Positions 1 to 8,810 are shown, counted from the stretch's first letter. The stretch: 64,000 bases of DNA from an uncultured Lachnospiraceae bacterium (GCA_947643615.1 CANRWO010000015.1:1-64000), one strand, 5' to 3'. Notes: generated by a model not told the origin, from the sequence alone. Numbers and translations are program-made.

Positions 1-2
1 GC

Positions 3-761
3 CATAACTGCGGCTATTGGCGCAGGCGGGAATACTTGGGACTGGGGATCGGCGCGGCATCCCTCATAGGGAATGTGCGTTTCCGAAACGGGGATTCCCT
101 GGAAGATTATTTGGACGATCCCCTGGGCGCCCGGGAGGAGGTGCAGGAGCTGTCTCTGCAGGAGCAGATGGAGGAATATATGTTCCTGGGACTCCGGATG
201 ACGGAAGGGGTGTCCGTGGCAGGGTTCAGGGAGTTTTTCGGGGTGGGCATGGAGGATATTTACGGGGATGTTATAGAGAAGAATTTGAGGGAGGGATTGT
301 TGGAATACCGGAAGGATGCGCCTGCCGATCAAAAGATTTCCTGCCAGGCCGGCTTGGGACAGTACAGTCCGGAAGATGGGGACAAGCCGTGCAGGAACGG
401 CAATGCGGGAGTGGAATCTGATCCGTGCAGGAACGGCAATGCGGGAGAGGAACCCGGTTCGTGTTGGAGCGGCAATGCGGGAGAGGAATCCGGTTCGTGC
501 GGAGGCGGCAATGTGGGAGAGGAACCCGGTTCGTGCAGGAGCGGCAATGCGGGAGAGGAACCCGGTTCGTGCGGAGGCGGCAATGTGGGAGAGGAATCCG
601 GTTTGTGCAGGAGTGGTGACTTGGGGAGAGAGAACCAGTCTGTGGGACAGGACAACTCTGCACTGGGGGGCAGTCAGATGAATCCGGCCGAAAGGCGGAT
701 TGCCCTCACAAGAAGGGGGATTGATGTGAGCAATATGGTCATGGCGCAGTTTCTGCTATAA
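3..761 (+). CDS. hemW: HemW-like radical SAM (coproporphyrinogen III oxidase-like), C-terminal part, 5' end outside the window
   Basis: Frame open from base 3: HNCGYWRRREYLGLGIGAASL... and C-terminal ALTRRGIDVSNMVMAQFLL, typical of HemW; interrupted by an in-frame 12-aa repeat block. Confidence 0.8.
   Translation, partial: HNCGYWRRREYLGLGIGAASLIGNVRFRNGDSLEDYLDDPLGAREEVQELSLQEQMEEYMFLGLRMTEGVSVAGFREFFGVGMEDIYGDVIEKNLREGLLEYRKDAPADQKISCQAGLGQYSPEDGDKPCRNGNAGVESDPCRNGNAGEEPGSCWSGNAGEESGSCGGGNVGEEPGSCRSGNAGEEPGSCGGGNVGEESGLCRSGDLGRENQSVGQDNSALGGSQMNPAERRIALTRRGIDVSNMVMAQFLL
389..640 (+). repeat. 36-bp tandem repeat, 7 units, in frame within hemW
   Basis: Units at 389, 425, 461, 497, 533, 569 and 605 (last degenerate), consensus gtgcaggagcggcaatgcgggagaggaacccggttc = CRSGNAGEEPGS. 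Confidence 0.95.
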
Positions 762-881
762 ATGGGACAGACTGAATACCGGCTCGGCAAGTATCCGAAA
801 ATCACATATATCTTATGGTCAGGCACTATGGACGAAATCGGCTCATAAACTATTGTTAAGAGAGATCCACGGAGGCTTTGT

Positions 882-1517
882 TTGAAAACGTTTCAAAAAC
901 CGTTGACCTCAGAGGAAGAAGCCGAGTATATCCGACAGCTGAGAGAGGGGAATGTAGAGGAGTCCCACAAGGCGAAGGAAATTCTGATAGAGCACAATTT
1001 ACGTTTGGTCGCACATATTGCGAAAAAGTACCAGAATGTGGACGAAGATATGGAGGACCTGATCTCTATCGGCTGCATTGGACTAATCAAAGCAGTGGAT
1101 ACCTTTGACGCGGGAAAGGGGCGGCTTGCCACATATGCCTGCCGCTGTATTGACAATGAGCTGTTGATGCTGTTGCGGGGAAAGAAAAAGATATCCAGGG
1201 AAGTGTCGCTGTTTGAACCTATAGGGCAGGATAAGGAAGGCAACGAGATTCATCTGGTGGACGTCATAGAGCAGCAGCAGCCTGATATTGTAGACCGTAT
1301 GGAAATGGTCAATAATATCAGGACGTTGTTGAGGCTGATCGACGAATGCCTTACCGGGAGGGAGAAAGAAATCCTGATCCTGAGATACGGGTTAGGCGGA
1401 ATGCCGGAAGCTACCCAGAGTGAGATTGGGGTAAGGCTTGGGATTTCCAGAAGCTATGTGTCGAGGATTGAGAAGAAAGCGCTGGGGAAACTGCGGGAGA
1501 GGTTTGAGGAGAGATGA
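882..1517 (+). CDS. sigK: RNA polymerase sporulation sigma factor SigK
   Basis: TTG start after GGAGG (871-875); LRLVAHIAKKYQ...DLISIGCIGLIKAVDTFD... and ...EIGVRLGISRSYVSRIEKKALGKLRERF match SigK; uninterrupted ORF. Confidence 0.9.
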   Translation: MKTFQKPLTSEEEAEYIRQLREGNVEESHKAKEILIEHNLRLVAHIAKKYQNVDEDMEDLISIGCIGLIKAVDTFDAGKGRLATYACRCIDNELLMLLRGKKKISREVSLFEPIGQDKEGNEIHLVDVIEQQQPDIVDRMEMVNNIRTLLRLIDECLTGREKEILILRYGLGGMPEATQSEIGVRLGISRSYVSRIEKKALGKLRERFEER

Positions 1518-1542
1518 AACTGCGTAAAAGATAGGAAGTTCG

Positions 1543-1586
1543 ATGGGATGAGTTAATTTGGCCACTGCCAAACTGACTTGTCCCAT
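1543..1586. other. Long imperfect hairpin just downstream of sigK
   Basis: ATGGGATGAGTTAATTTGG (1543-1561) / CCAAACTGACTTGTCCCAT (1568-1586), 6-nt loop; one mismatch if G-U pairs are allowed. Confidence 0.7.
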
Positions 1587-1631
1587 TCTTTGATAATGGG
1601 CATAATTATTATGGAAACTCTCGAAACCTTC

Positions 1632-1660
1632 TTGTGTGTTATTGGTGGAACATGTATAAT
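1632..1660 (+). promoter_or_regulatory. Sigma-A-type promoter for the NTPase operon
   Basis: TTGTGT (1632-1637), 17-nt spacer, TATAAT (1655-1660). Confidence 0.6.
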
Positions 1661-1713
1661 TATAAATATTTAGACTGACAAAATGTTATGGGTTATTTGA
1701 GGAGAGCAGAGAG

Positions 1714-4700
1714 GTGAAGAACATGGAGAATAATACGATTGAAAGACTAATAGATAAAATTAACATGGATCCCTCAGTTTTATTTTTGGGACAGGACTAT
1801 CTTGGCTCGAAAACGGGAGGGAATATGTTTTATGATATTGTTAATAAGAAATTTTGTGATGGAAAATTGCATTCACAGACAGACTATACAGATATGTGGA
1901 AAAAAATGAATGGGGGTAAACCGTTGGATGATTCCTCATTTGAGAAGATGGAGTCTGTTTTGTCACAGCTTCCTGAGCAAAGATGGCTCCGTAAAATTTT
2001 AAATTTACGCTGGGGGATGGTGATAACATCAGCTGTGGATGGAGCTTTGTATCAATGTGTTGGGCAGAACTTTTCCATACAACCTATAGATATGAATTGG
2101 AGAATTTTTGATAGAAAATATATATCGAAGAGAACATTGAATGTATCTTTTCTATATGGAACTATTGATGGGATAAATGGTGTATACCCGCCTAAGGAGT
2201 GTACCCATAGCACTTTTGTGAAAGAACGGAAGAAAATAAATGATAGGATAGAGTGGATATATGGCAACATATTGTCTGAATATGGGGTTTTCATTATTGA
2301 TGGTTGGGATCCTGAATATGACTGGATGAGAACCTTGTTAGATAATGCTGGCGAAATGCCTTATAATTCTATCTACTTGTTTGGCGCTAATGATAATATC
2401 TTAAATAATGAGGATGTTAAATCACTGATTGATAGTGGGATACTTCAGATAGATGAGAGAAGTTTTACACAAGCATTGGAAGAAATAGGCTTTTTCGATG
2501 ATGAGGCAGATGACTTTAGAGATGAATATGGAATAGAAGAAAAGATCATTACCGTGAAAAATGAAAAGACACCGATGCTTTTGCCTGTTTCAAATGAAGA
2601 AATAATGCGCTTGGATTCGCACATTATCATTCTTCATGATGATATATGGCATAGCAACACTGCATACCATCCTGATGTAAAGTCTCTTTATGCTAAATTT
2701 GAGCAACAGACAGATATACCTATTTGGTATCTTTATGATGATAGGTATGGGTTTTATTTTGATAGATTATTATACCAACAACTGGAGGAAATTGTAGAAA
2801 AAGAATTGGGTAATACATCTTACAGGAGAAAGTATATTATGCTTGAGGGTAATTCTAATGTTGGAAAAACCACATTATTAGTATATTTAGCATACAGAAA
2901 AAAGAATAGTGTTCCAATCATTTATATTTCGGGAGAGCCTACGCAAGCAGAATGGATGGAGCATTTAAAAGAATTTATCAAAAACCAGTTGTTAGAGTGG
3001 CAGAAGAAAGGGAAAAAAGTAAGTTCGATTCTTGTGATATGGGATGCGAATACGGACTATCATTCAGGTCAAAGATGTAAGCAATTAAATGATGTTTTAA
3101 GAGAATGTAATACGGTTGTGGTGGGAAGTGCTTATCGCATGCATCCCATGAAAGAAAGTTATTACAGAGACAAAGCAAAGAACCATCATCTGCTTTTGAC
3201 AGCATATTTGTCATCAGAAGAAGTTAAGAGCATGCTGGAATCTTTGAAGAAGATAAACATGGATACAAAAGTGCAAGATTGTATTGATAAAAAAGGTACA
3301 TACTTGATGGATATTTTAAAGGTATTGCATTTGCAGTATAGGGAGGAATGGAGGCTTGTAGCGGAATCTTTGAAGAGTCATTTTGATAAAGAAGTGGCGG
3401 CTAACGAGGAACTTGTTGAAGCGAATGCCAAGAAATATTTAAAGGGTTTGGCAGATAAAGTTGATAAAGAAATTCAAAAATATGGTATCGCAACAGCTTG
3501 GCAGATAAAACTTGCTAAGATAAAAGAAGAGTTAGGATGGGGGAAAAAGGAGGTGGATAAAGAAAAGCAGGAAAGACTGGTTAAATTTGATCATATCGAG
3601 AGATATATTACAAAAATAAATGAAATACTGGCAATGGCAGGTGAATTTTCTGTTTTTATTCCGTTGACATTGATATTGCGAATGATAACCACCGTAGAGG
3701 AACGCATTTTTAGTGATGAACAGACATTTTTAATGGAAATTATTGAGCACGATAGTTTGCTCTGCAACAGGAGAGATGAACAAGGATATGTTTCAGTCAG
3801 TTTTCGTCATCAGACTGAGGCGGCTATGTATATAGAAAATAATTTTGGAAATAGTCCTGATGAAAGAAAGGGGAAGGAAGTAGAACTTTTAAAAGAGATG
3901 ATTGCTGAATGCAAATGGTATGATGAGCAGGAAAATGCAGCAGTTCTAATGTTGGTAAGATGTTTTGGACCTAACTCATGGGGAAGCGAAAATGCCCCTC
4001 GAAAAGAAAACGAACGCCATTATACAGAATATGAAGAGTGGTGGGAGGATATTGCCGAAGCGCTTAAGGATGTTGTAGATAATCAGGCGGAAGGCGTTTT
4101 GGTATATGCGATGTTTATCAGAAGCCATTGTCGCAAGGAAATTAATAGAATTGAAAGAGATATTTTGACCAATGTTGAACAGAAAGAAAAGATTATAAAG
4201 CAAATATTAAAATTAAATATGGCAAAAAAAATGTTGGAGAATACCATTAATCAACATGATCAAAACAATACAAATCAGTTATGCAGATTACTAGGTGAGA
4301 TTTGTTCAAATATAGTTTATGAAATGAAGTACTCTGAGAGTGTTATTGTGTGTGAAGCTCTGTTTAAAGATTTAAAAATACGCTTTGCGCAAGCAGTCAA
4401 AAATTGGTCCGAGAATAACTCTGCCATGCTGTTTACGAAAAATGCATTGTTAGATATTTGGCTAAATGGTGTAGAGAATTATTTTAATAGGAAAAGAAAA
4501 TGTGGAAATAATATTGTAATGAAAGATCCGGCGTGTGTCGAGGCAGTGGCAGACAGTATCAATTACATCGATAGTTTGTTAAATTTAATGGAAGATAATT
4601 TTGATAATATTTCACTGTTAACTAAAGTGGAGGATATATATAAATGTGTGGATAATGTTGATTTGAGTGAATTGCAAGAAAAGTTGGAGAAAACATCAAA

Positions 4701-5532
4701 TGATACTTTTCTATATTTGAAAGCATGGAAATGTTGGGAAGTACCGCAAGGCGTCATTTTTGGTAATGAAGAAGAAAACGAGTACTTAAAATATTATGTG
4801 AGAAATCTGTACTTGATACCGGATGATTTTGACCGTTTAGAAATTGGAAAGGAAGCTGCATCTAAACTAAAAGATTATGCGAAAAAGGCGGCATCAAAGG
4901 CGCTAGAAGTATTGGAAGAGAAAAAAAGATTGATAGATAGTTCAAGGAGTAGAAGGTGCACTACTATGATGATACGTGCAAAATGGCTTCTCTATACTGG
5001 AAGTATGCCGTTAGAAACGAAACAATATCCCATACTAACATTGAATCGGTGGAATGAAATAGGGCAATTATGTAAGAAGTATATTACATATGCAGAGCAA
5101 AATCAAGAAAAACTGAGAGATGCAGTGGTATTTTTAAGAATGATATATGTATGGAGCTTTAGCAAAGACAGACAGGAATTTGAATATCTTCGGGAAAGGC
5201 AAAATATGCTTAGGGCAAATGAGTGGTATTTTGAAAGAGTCTGTTTATGTAACATTGAATCGAATGTCCCAAAACTCTTTAAGGTAAATTTGTATTTGCG
5301 CAAAGGAACAAATCATAAGTACAATGCGACTGTTGTAGCATCGAATGATGGAATAACAGATGAGATATCGGCGAATGTGAGAAACCGACAGGTGCATGTA
5401 CCTGATTTTGTGGCGCAAGAGCTCATGGGGAAGGAATTTGGTTGTGCTAAGTTTAATATAAACCAGTCAGTAGTAATATGGTTTAATGCCAAAGGACCTC
5501 AGATTGGTTTACCGGAAAAGAGGGAGAAATAG
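1714..5532 (+). CDS. Large protein: N-terminal SIR2-like domain (degenerate), central P-loop NTPase (STAND-like), long helical C-terminus; candidate defence protein
   Basis: 1272 aa; LFLGQDYL, GMVITSAVDGAL and VSFLYGTIDG align with SIR2 motif positions; Walker A GNSNVGKTT (~2848-2874), Walker B ILVIWDAN (~3028-3051). Start may be ATG 1723. Confidence 0.6.
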   Translation: MKNMENNTIERLIDKINMDPSVLFLGQDYLGSKTGGNMFYDIVNKKFCDGKLHSQTDYTDMWKKMNGGKPLDDSSFEKMESVLSQLPEQRWLRKILNLRWGMVITSAVDGALYQCVGQNFSIQPIDMNWRIFDRKYISKRTLNVSFLYGTIDGINGVYPPKECTHSTFVKERKKINDRIEWIYGNILSEYGVFIIDGWDPEYDWMRTLLDNAGEMPYNSIYLFGANDNILNNEDVKSLIDSGILQIDERSFTQALEEIGFFDDEADDFRDEYGIEEKIITVKNEKTPMLLPVSNEEIMRLDSHIIILHDDIWHSNTAYHPDVKSLYAKFEQQTDIPIWYLYDDRYGFYFDRLLYQQLEEIVEKELGNTSYRRKYIMLEGNSNVGKTTLLVYLAYRKKNSVPIIYISGEPTQAEWMEHLKEFIKNQLLEWQKKGKKVSSILVIWDANTDYHSGQRCKQLNDVLRECNTVVVGSAYRMHPMKESYYRDKAKNHHLLLTAYLSSEEVKSMLESLKKINMDTKVQDCIDKKGTYLMDILKVLHLQYREEWRLVAESLKSHFDKEVAANEELVEANAKKYLKGLADKVDKEIQKYGIATAWQIKLAKIKEELGWGKKEVDKEKQERLVKFDHIERYITKINEILAMAGEFSVFIPLTLILRMITTVEERIFSDEQTFLMEIIEHDSLLCNRRDEQGYVSVSFRHQTEAAMYIENNFGNSPDERKGKEVELLKEMIAECKWYDEQENAAVLMLVRCFGPNSWGSENAPRKENERHYTEYEEWWEDIAEALKDVVDNQAEGVLVYAMFIRSHCRKEINRIERDILTNVEQKEKIIKQILKLNMAKKMLENTINQHDQNNTNQLCRLLGEICSNIVYEMKYSESVIVCEALFKDLKIRFAQAVKNWSENNSAMLFTKNALLDIWLNGVENYFNRKRKCGNNIVMKDPACVEAVADSINYIDSLLNLMEDNFDNISLLTKVEDIYKCVDNVDLSELQEKLEKTSNDTFLYLKAWKCWEVPQGVIFGNEEENEYLKYYVRNLYLIPDDFDRLEIGKEAASKLKDYAKKAASKALEVLEEKKRLIDSSRSRRCTTMMIRAKWLLYTGSMPLETKQYPILTLNRWNEIGQLCKKYITYAEQNQEKLRDAVVFLRMIYVWSFSKDRQEFEYLRERQNMLRANEWYFERVCLCNIESNVPKLFKVNLYLRKGTNHKYNATVVASNDGITDEISANVRNRQVHVPDFVAQELMGKEFGCAKFNINQSVVIWFNAKGPQIGLPEKREK

Positions 5533-5533
5533 G

Positions 5534-6400
5534 ATGAAACCACCTAAAATACTTCAATCGGGGGAGATTAGAAAAATTAATGATTACTTGTATACAAAAA
5601 GTGGTTGTTTTGCATTTTTAGTGTCAGATGTTCAGTGGATATATTCTGAGCCAAAGAGTGGTAAAGAAGCATTTGAAAAATGGTCAATTGAATTGTATAC
5701 GGTTTACCATGATTACGGATGTGATTATTTGAGATATATATTATCTGGAAATATTTTGTCATCTGATATAAGAAATGATCTTGATGAAGCCAAAAGACAT
5801 CTGAATAACGTAAATAGGATATTTAGACATAATTTCGCGCACGGAATTTTGGATATAAGTTCTCGAAATAGAATGCGGGATGAAATATCTAAATATTGTA
5901 CAAAAAAAGCAAGAGGGGAGAGATGGGATTCATATTTTCGAGCATTCACAGATGAGGATTGGAGGAAAGCATCAGAACGTCTAAGAGTTGATGCGGATAA
6001 TTTATTGGAAACACTATATAAGTGGGCGGATGTGGCCGAAAAAGGCAGAGATATATTAAATCCGCGAGAGAACTTTGGCAAAGCCTGTGAATTTAAAAAC
6101 TCAATTTCTAAGAGGATAGTATTTGACTCTTTGGATAAAGAATTTAGTGATAGTAGCGGGCATTCTGCTTTGAAAATTCTTGATGGAGAATTAGACGAGA
6201 ATTACGGTCAAAAGAACTCTGAAAAATTGTTGCAGGAATGGCAAAATAATATACAACGGGAATTTCTAAATGGAACGATTAAAACAGCTGAGGACATAAT
6301 TTCGAAGATAAAGGATTATTTATATATTGTCCATAATCCACCAAACGAATCCTCTATTGCTATTGCGAATAGAAATGGATTTTCTTTAGATGATTTTTAA
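5534..6400 (+). CDS. Partner protein with HEPN-like Rx4H motif
   Basis: ATG 5534 is 1 nt after the upstream TAG (tagGatg); FRHNFAHGIL resembles the HEPN R-x4-H signature. The listed ORF start at 5486 is probably too early. Confidence 0.5.
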   Translation: MKPPKILQSGEIRKINDYLYTKSGCFAFLVSDVQWIYSEPKSGKEAFEKWSIELYTVYHDYGCDYLRYILSGNILSSDIRNDLDEAKRHLNNVNRIFRHNFAHGILDISSRNRMRDEISKYCTKKARGERWDSYFRAFTDEDWRKASERLRVDADNLLETLYKWADVAEKGRDILNPRENFGKACEFKNSISKRIVFDSLDKEFSDSSGHSALKILDGELDENYGQKNSEKLLQEWQNNIQREFLNGTIKTAEDIISKIKDYLYIVHNPPNESSIAIANRNGFSLDDF

Positions 6401-6518
6401 ATTTTTTTGCAAGGAATATAAAAGATGGGGCGAGATAACAGTACTGGGGAAGCGGCAAAAGAGCCGAGACAGGATACATAAATAATAAGGATATCTGGAA
6501 TATGGAGGGAATATTACT

Positions 6519-8207
6519 GTGGCGAGAACCATAGGAATAGGGATTCAAAGTTTTGAGAAGCTGATAACAGAAAACAGCTTTTATATTGATAAAACCGATT
6601 TTATCAGACAGTGGTGGGAAAACAGAGACGATGTGACGCTGATTACCCGCCCTCGAAGATTTGGCAAGACCTTGAATATGAACATGTTGGAGCGATTTTT
6701 ATCTGTAAAATATGCAGGACAGGGAGAAGTGTTTAAGGGTTTATCCATATGGAAGGATGAGAAATACCACAAACTTCAAGGAAGCATGCCTGTAATTTAT
6801 TTAAGCTTTGCGGATGTAAAGGCCAATACCTTTGCTTCGGCAAGGGAAAAGATTTGTATGCTTATCGAAGAAGTATACCGCAGGTATGATTTTCTGCTGA
6901 CAGGAGGAAGCCTGAAGGAAGGGGAAACAGAACGCTTCCGCAAGGTTTTGGTAGAGATGACGGATTCGGAGGTTGCATACGCTCTCAAAAATCTGTCAGG
7001 TTATCTATCAGGTTATTATGAAAAAAAAGTTATTATCCTGCTGGACGAATATGACACGCCTCTCCAGGAAGCTTGGGTGTATGACTATTGGTATGAAATG
7101 GTGGAACTCATGAGAGGCCTGTTCAATTCTACATTCAAGGCGAACCCCTATCTGGAGAGGGCGGTTATGACAGGAATCACAAGGGTAAGTAAGGAGTCGA
7201 TTTTCTCTGACTTGAACCATCTGACAGTTGTGACATCTACATCCGAGATGTATGCGGATTGCTTCGGCTTTACGGAGGAAGAGGTGTTTTCTGCACTGGA
7301 TGAGTATGGGATGCAGGATAGACGAGCTGATGTCAAAAGATGGTATGACGGCTTTGCTTTTGGAAAATGCAGGGATATATACAATCCTTGGTCCATTATC
7401 AATTATCTGAAAGTAGGGCGGCTTTCCACCTACTGGGCCAACACCAGCAGCAATGGACTGGTGGATAAGCTGATCCGGGAAGGAAGTGCGGAGATAAAAA
7501 TTTCCATGGAAAATCTGCTGAAAGGCAAGCGTCTGTATAAGGAAATTGACGAGCAGATTATTTTTAATCAATTGGATGCAGATGAAAACGCAATTTGGAG
7601 TCTGTTTCTGGCCAGTGGATACTTGAAAGCGGAGAGTTACACGTTAAACGAGGAGACAGGAGGAGATTTGTATGAACTTGCTCTGACAAATAAAGAAGTG
7701 CAGATCATGTTCCAAAAGATGATTAGAAAATGGTTCTCACGTACTGGGACAGTCTACAACGAGTTTGTCAAGGCATTGTTACGGGACGATGTAAAATCCA
7801 TGAACGCCTACATGAACCGCGTGGCCCTGGCCACATTCAGCTATTTTGACAGCGGAAGAAACCCTTCTATGGAGACGCAGCCGGAGAGGTTCTACCATGG
7901 ATTTGTACTGGGCCTTGCCGTGGAATTGGCAGACCGCTACATCATTACCTCCAACCGGGAGAGTGGCCTGGGAAGGTATGATGTGATAATGGAGCCGAAG
8001 AACAGAACGGACAATGCCATAATTATAGAATTTAAAGTCAAGGATTCTGGCGAAGAGAAATCTCTGGAGGACACTGCAGATGCTGCGCTGAAGCAGATTG
8101 AGGAACAACGGTATCAGGCAGATTTGGAGAGCAGGGGATTCCCTGGTGACCGTATTCGGAAATATGGCTTTGCCTTTGAAGGAAAGGAAGTTTTGATAAA
8201 AAGATGA
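6519..8207 (+). CDS. AAA-ATPase-like protein with C-terminal PD-(D/E)XK nuclease-like domain
   Basis: GTG start after GGAGGG; FYIDKTDFIRQWWENRDDVTLITRPRRFGKTLNMNMLERFL and C-terminal IIIEFKVKD...AALKQIEEQRY typical of the AAA-ATPase_like / PD-(D/E)XK family. Confidence 0.85.
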   Translation: MARTIGIGIQSFEKLITENSFYIDKTDFIRQWWENRDDVTLITRPRRFGKTLNMNMLERFLSVKYAGQGEVFKGLSIWKDEKYHKLQGSMPVIYLSFADVKANTFASAREKICMLIEEVYRRYDFLLTGGSLKEGETERFRKVLVEMTDSEVAYALKNLSGYLSGYYEKKVIILLDEYDTPLQEAWVYDYWYEMVELMRGLFNSTFKANPYLERAVMTGITRVSKESIFSDLNHLTVVTSTSEMYADCFGFTEEEVFSALDEYGMQDRRADVKRWYDGFAFGKCRDIYNPWSIINYLKVGRLSTYWANTSSNGLVDKLIREGSAEIKISMENLLKGKRLYKEIDEQIIFNQLDADENAIWSLFLASGYLKAESYTLNEETGGDLYELALTNKEVQIMFQKMIRKWFSRTGTVYNEFVKALLRDDVKSMNAYMNRVALATFSYFDSGRNPSMETQPERFYHGFVLGLAVELADRYIITSNRESGLGRYDVIMEPKNRTDNAIIIEFKVKDSGEEKSLEDTADAALKQIEEQRYQADLESRGFPGDRIRKYGFAFEGKEVLIKR

Positions 8208-8233
8208 AGAATTTTTAACCCTAACTTGACAGG

Positions 8234-8300
8234 AGAATATGTAAGCCGGATCGAGAAGAACCCCCTGGGGAAACTGCGGGAGAGGTTTGAGCAGTCCTGA
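8234..8300 (+). pseudogene. sigK 3'-end fragment (second copy)
   Basis: Encodes GEYVSRIEKNPLGKLRERFEQS*, versus sigK SYVSRIEKKALGKLRERFEER*; 27 nt identical (1482-1508 = 8265-8291). Confidence 0.85.
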
Positions 8301-8321
8301 ACTGAGAAAAAGAAGTAATTT

Positions 8322-8378
8322 TTGGAAAAGGAGATAGAGTCAGCTTTACGGTAGAAAGCGGACACACTATCTCTTTTT
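8322..8378 (+). terminator. Rho-independent terminator
   Basis: aaaaggagatag...gcttt/aaagc...actatctcttttttg stem-loop with T-run. Confidence 0.7.
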
Positions 8379-8486
8379 TGTTATAATATAAATGGAGGTT
8401 CCGCCCGACTCAGTAAGAAACCGCCAGATGAATAATTGCAATGCTTTTCCGCATCCGGGTTGGGGGAACTCAAATGAAAAAATATC

Positions 8487-8515
8487 TTGACAGTGAAACA
8501 AACATTTGATATTAT
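8487..8515 (+). promoter_or_regulatory. Consensus-like sigma-A promoter upstream of yifB
   Basis: TTGACA (8487-8492), 17 nt, TATTAT (8510-8515). Confidence 0.65.
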
Positions 8516-8810
8516 TCAGTATATAAAAAGTTTTGTGAATTATCATCGTGCAGTATTGCACGTCAAACGGTATCTTGTTTTTTTCCCGTTTTCCCTATTA
8601 CAGATTATTATTGATTGCACTTTGACGGGTTTATCCGTTTTATTATTTTATGCCGGAGAATTTATCTAAGACGTTTGAATGTGGTTGTGCAGTTCCTTTG
8701 GTGCTGCCGTCCGTCTTTATACCTTTTGGCCCGTATATAGCGAAACGTTTATCAAAAGCAGCTATATGGCAGATGTCGGAAGGGTATCACCACACAAAGG
8801 GGGTATCATA

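Noticed and set aside
389-640. CRISPR-like array (36-bp repeats)
   Set aside because: Units are contiguous with no unique spacers; it is a coding minisatellite. The same applies to 10436-10578.
271-663. Long overlapping ORFs in several frames and on the minus strand across the hemW repeat
   Set aside because: A 36-bp period is a multiple of 3, so stops are absent in several frames at once; only the HemW frame continues into conserved flanks.
6519-8207. Transposase or integrase responsible for the island
   Set aside because: The protein matches the AAA-ATPase-like/PD-(D/E)XK family, not a DDE, serine or tyrosine recombinase.
1518-8233. A skin-type sigK intervening element
   Set aside because: skin elements interrupt the sigK coding sequence and carry a recombinase; here sigK is intact and only its 3' end is duplicated beyond the insert.
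8487-8669. 60-aa ORF upstream of yifB
   Set aside because: Its start overlaps the -35 box, it has no RBS, and the sequence looks non-coding.
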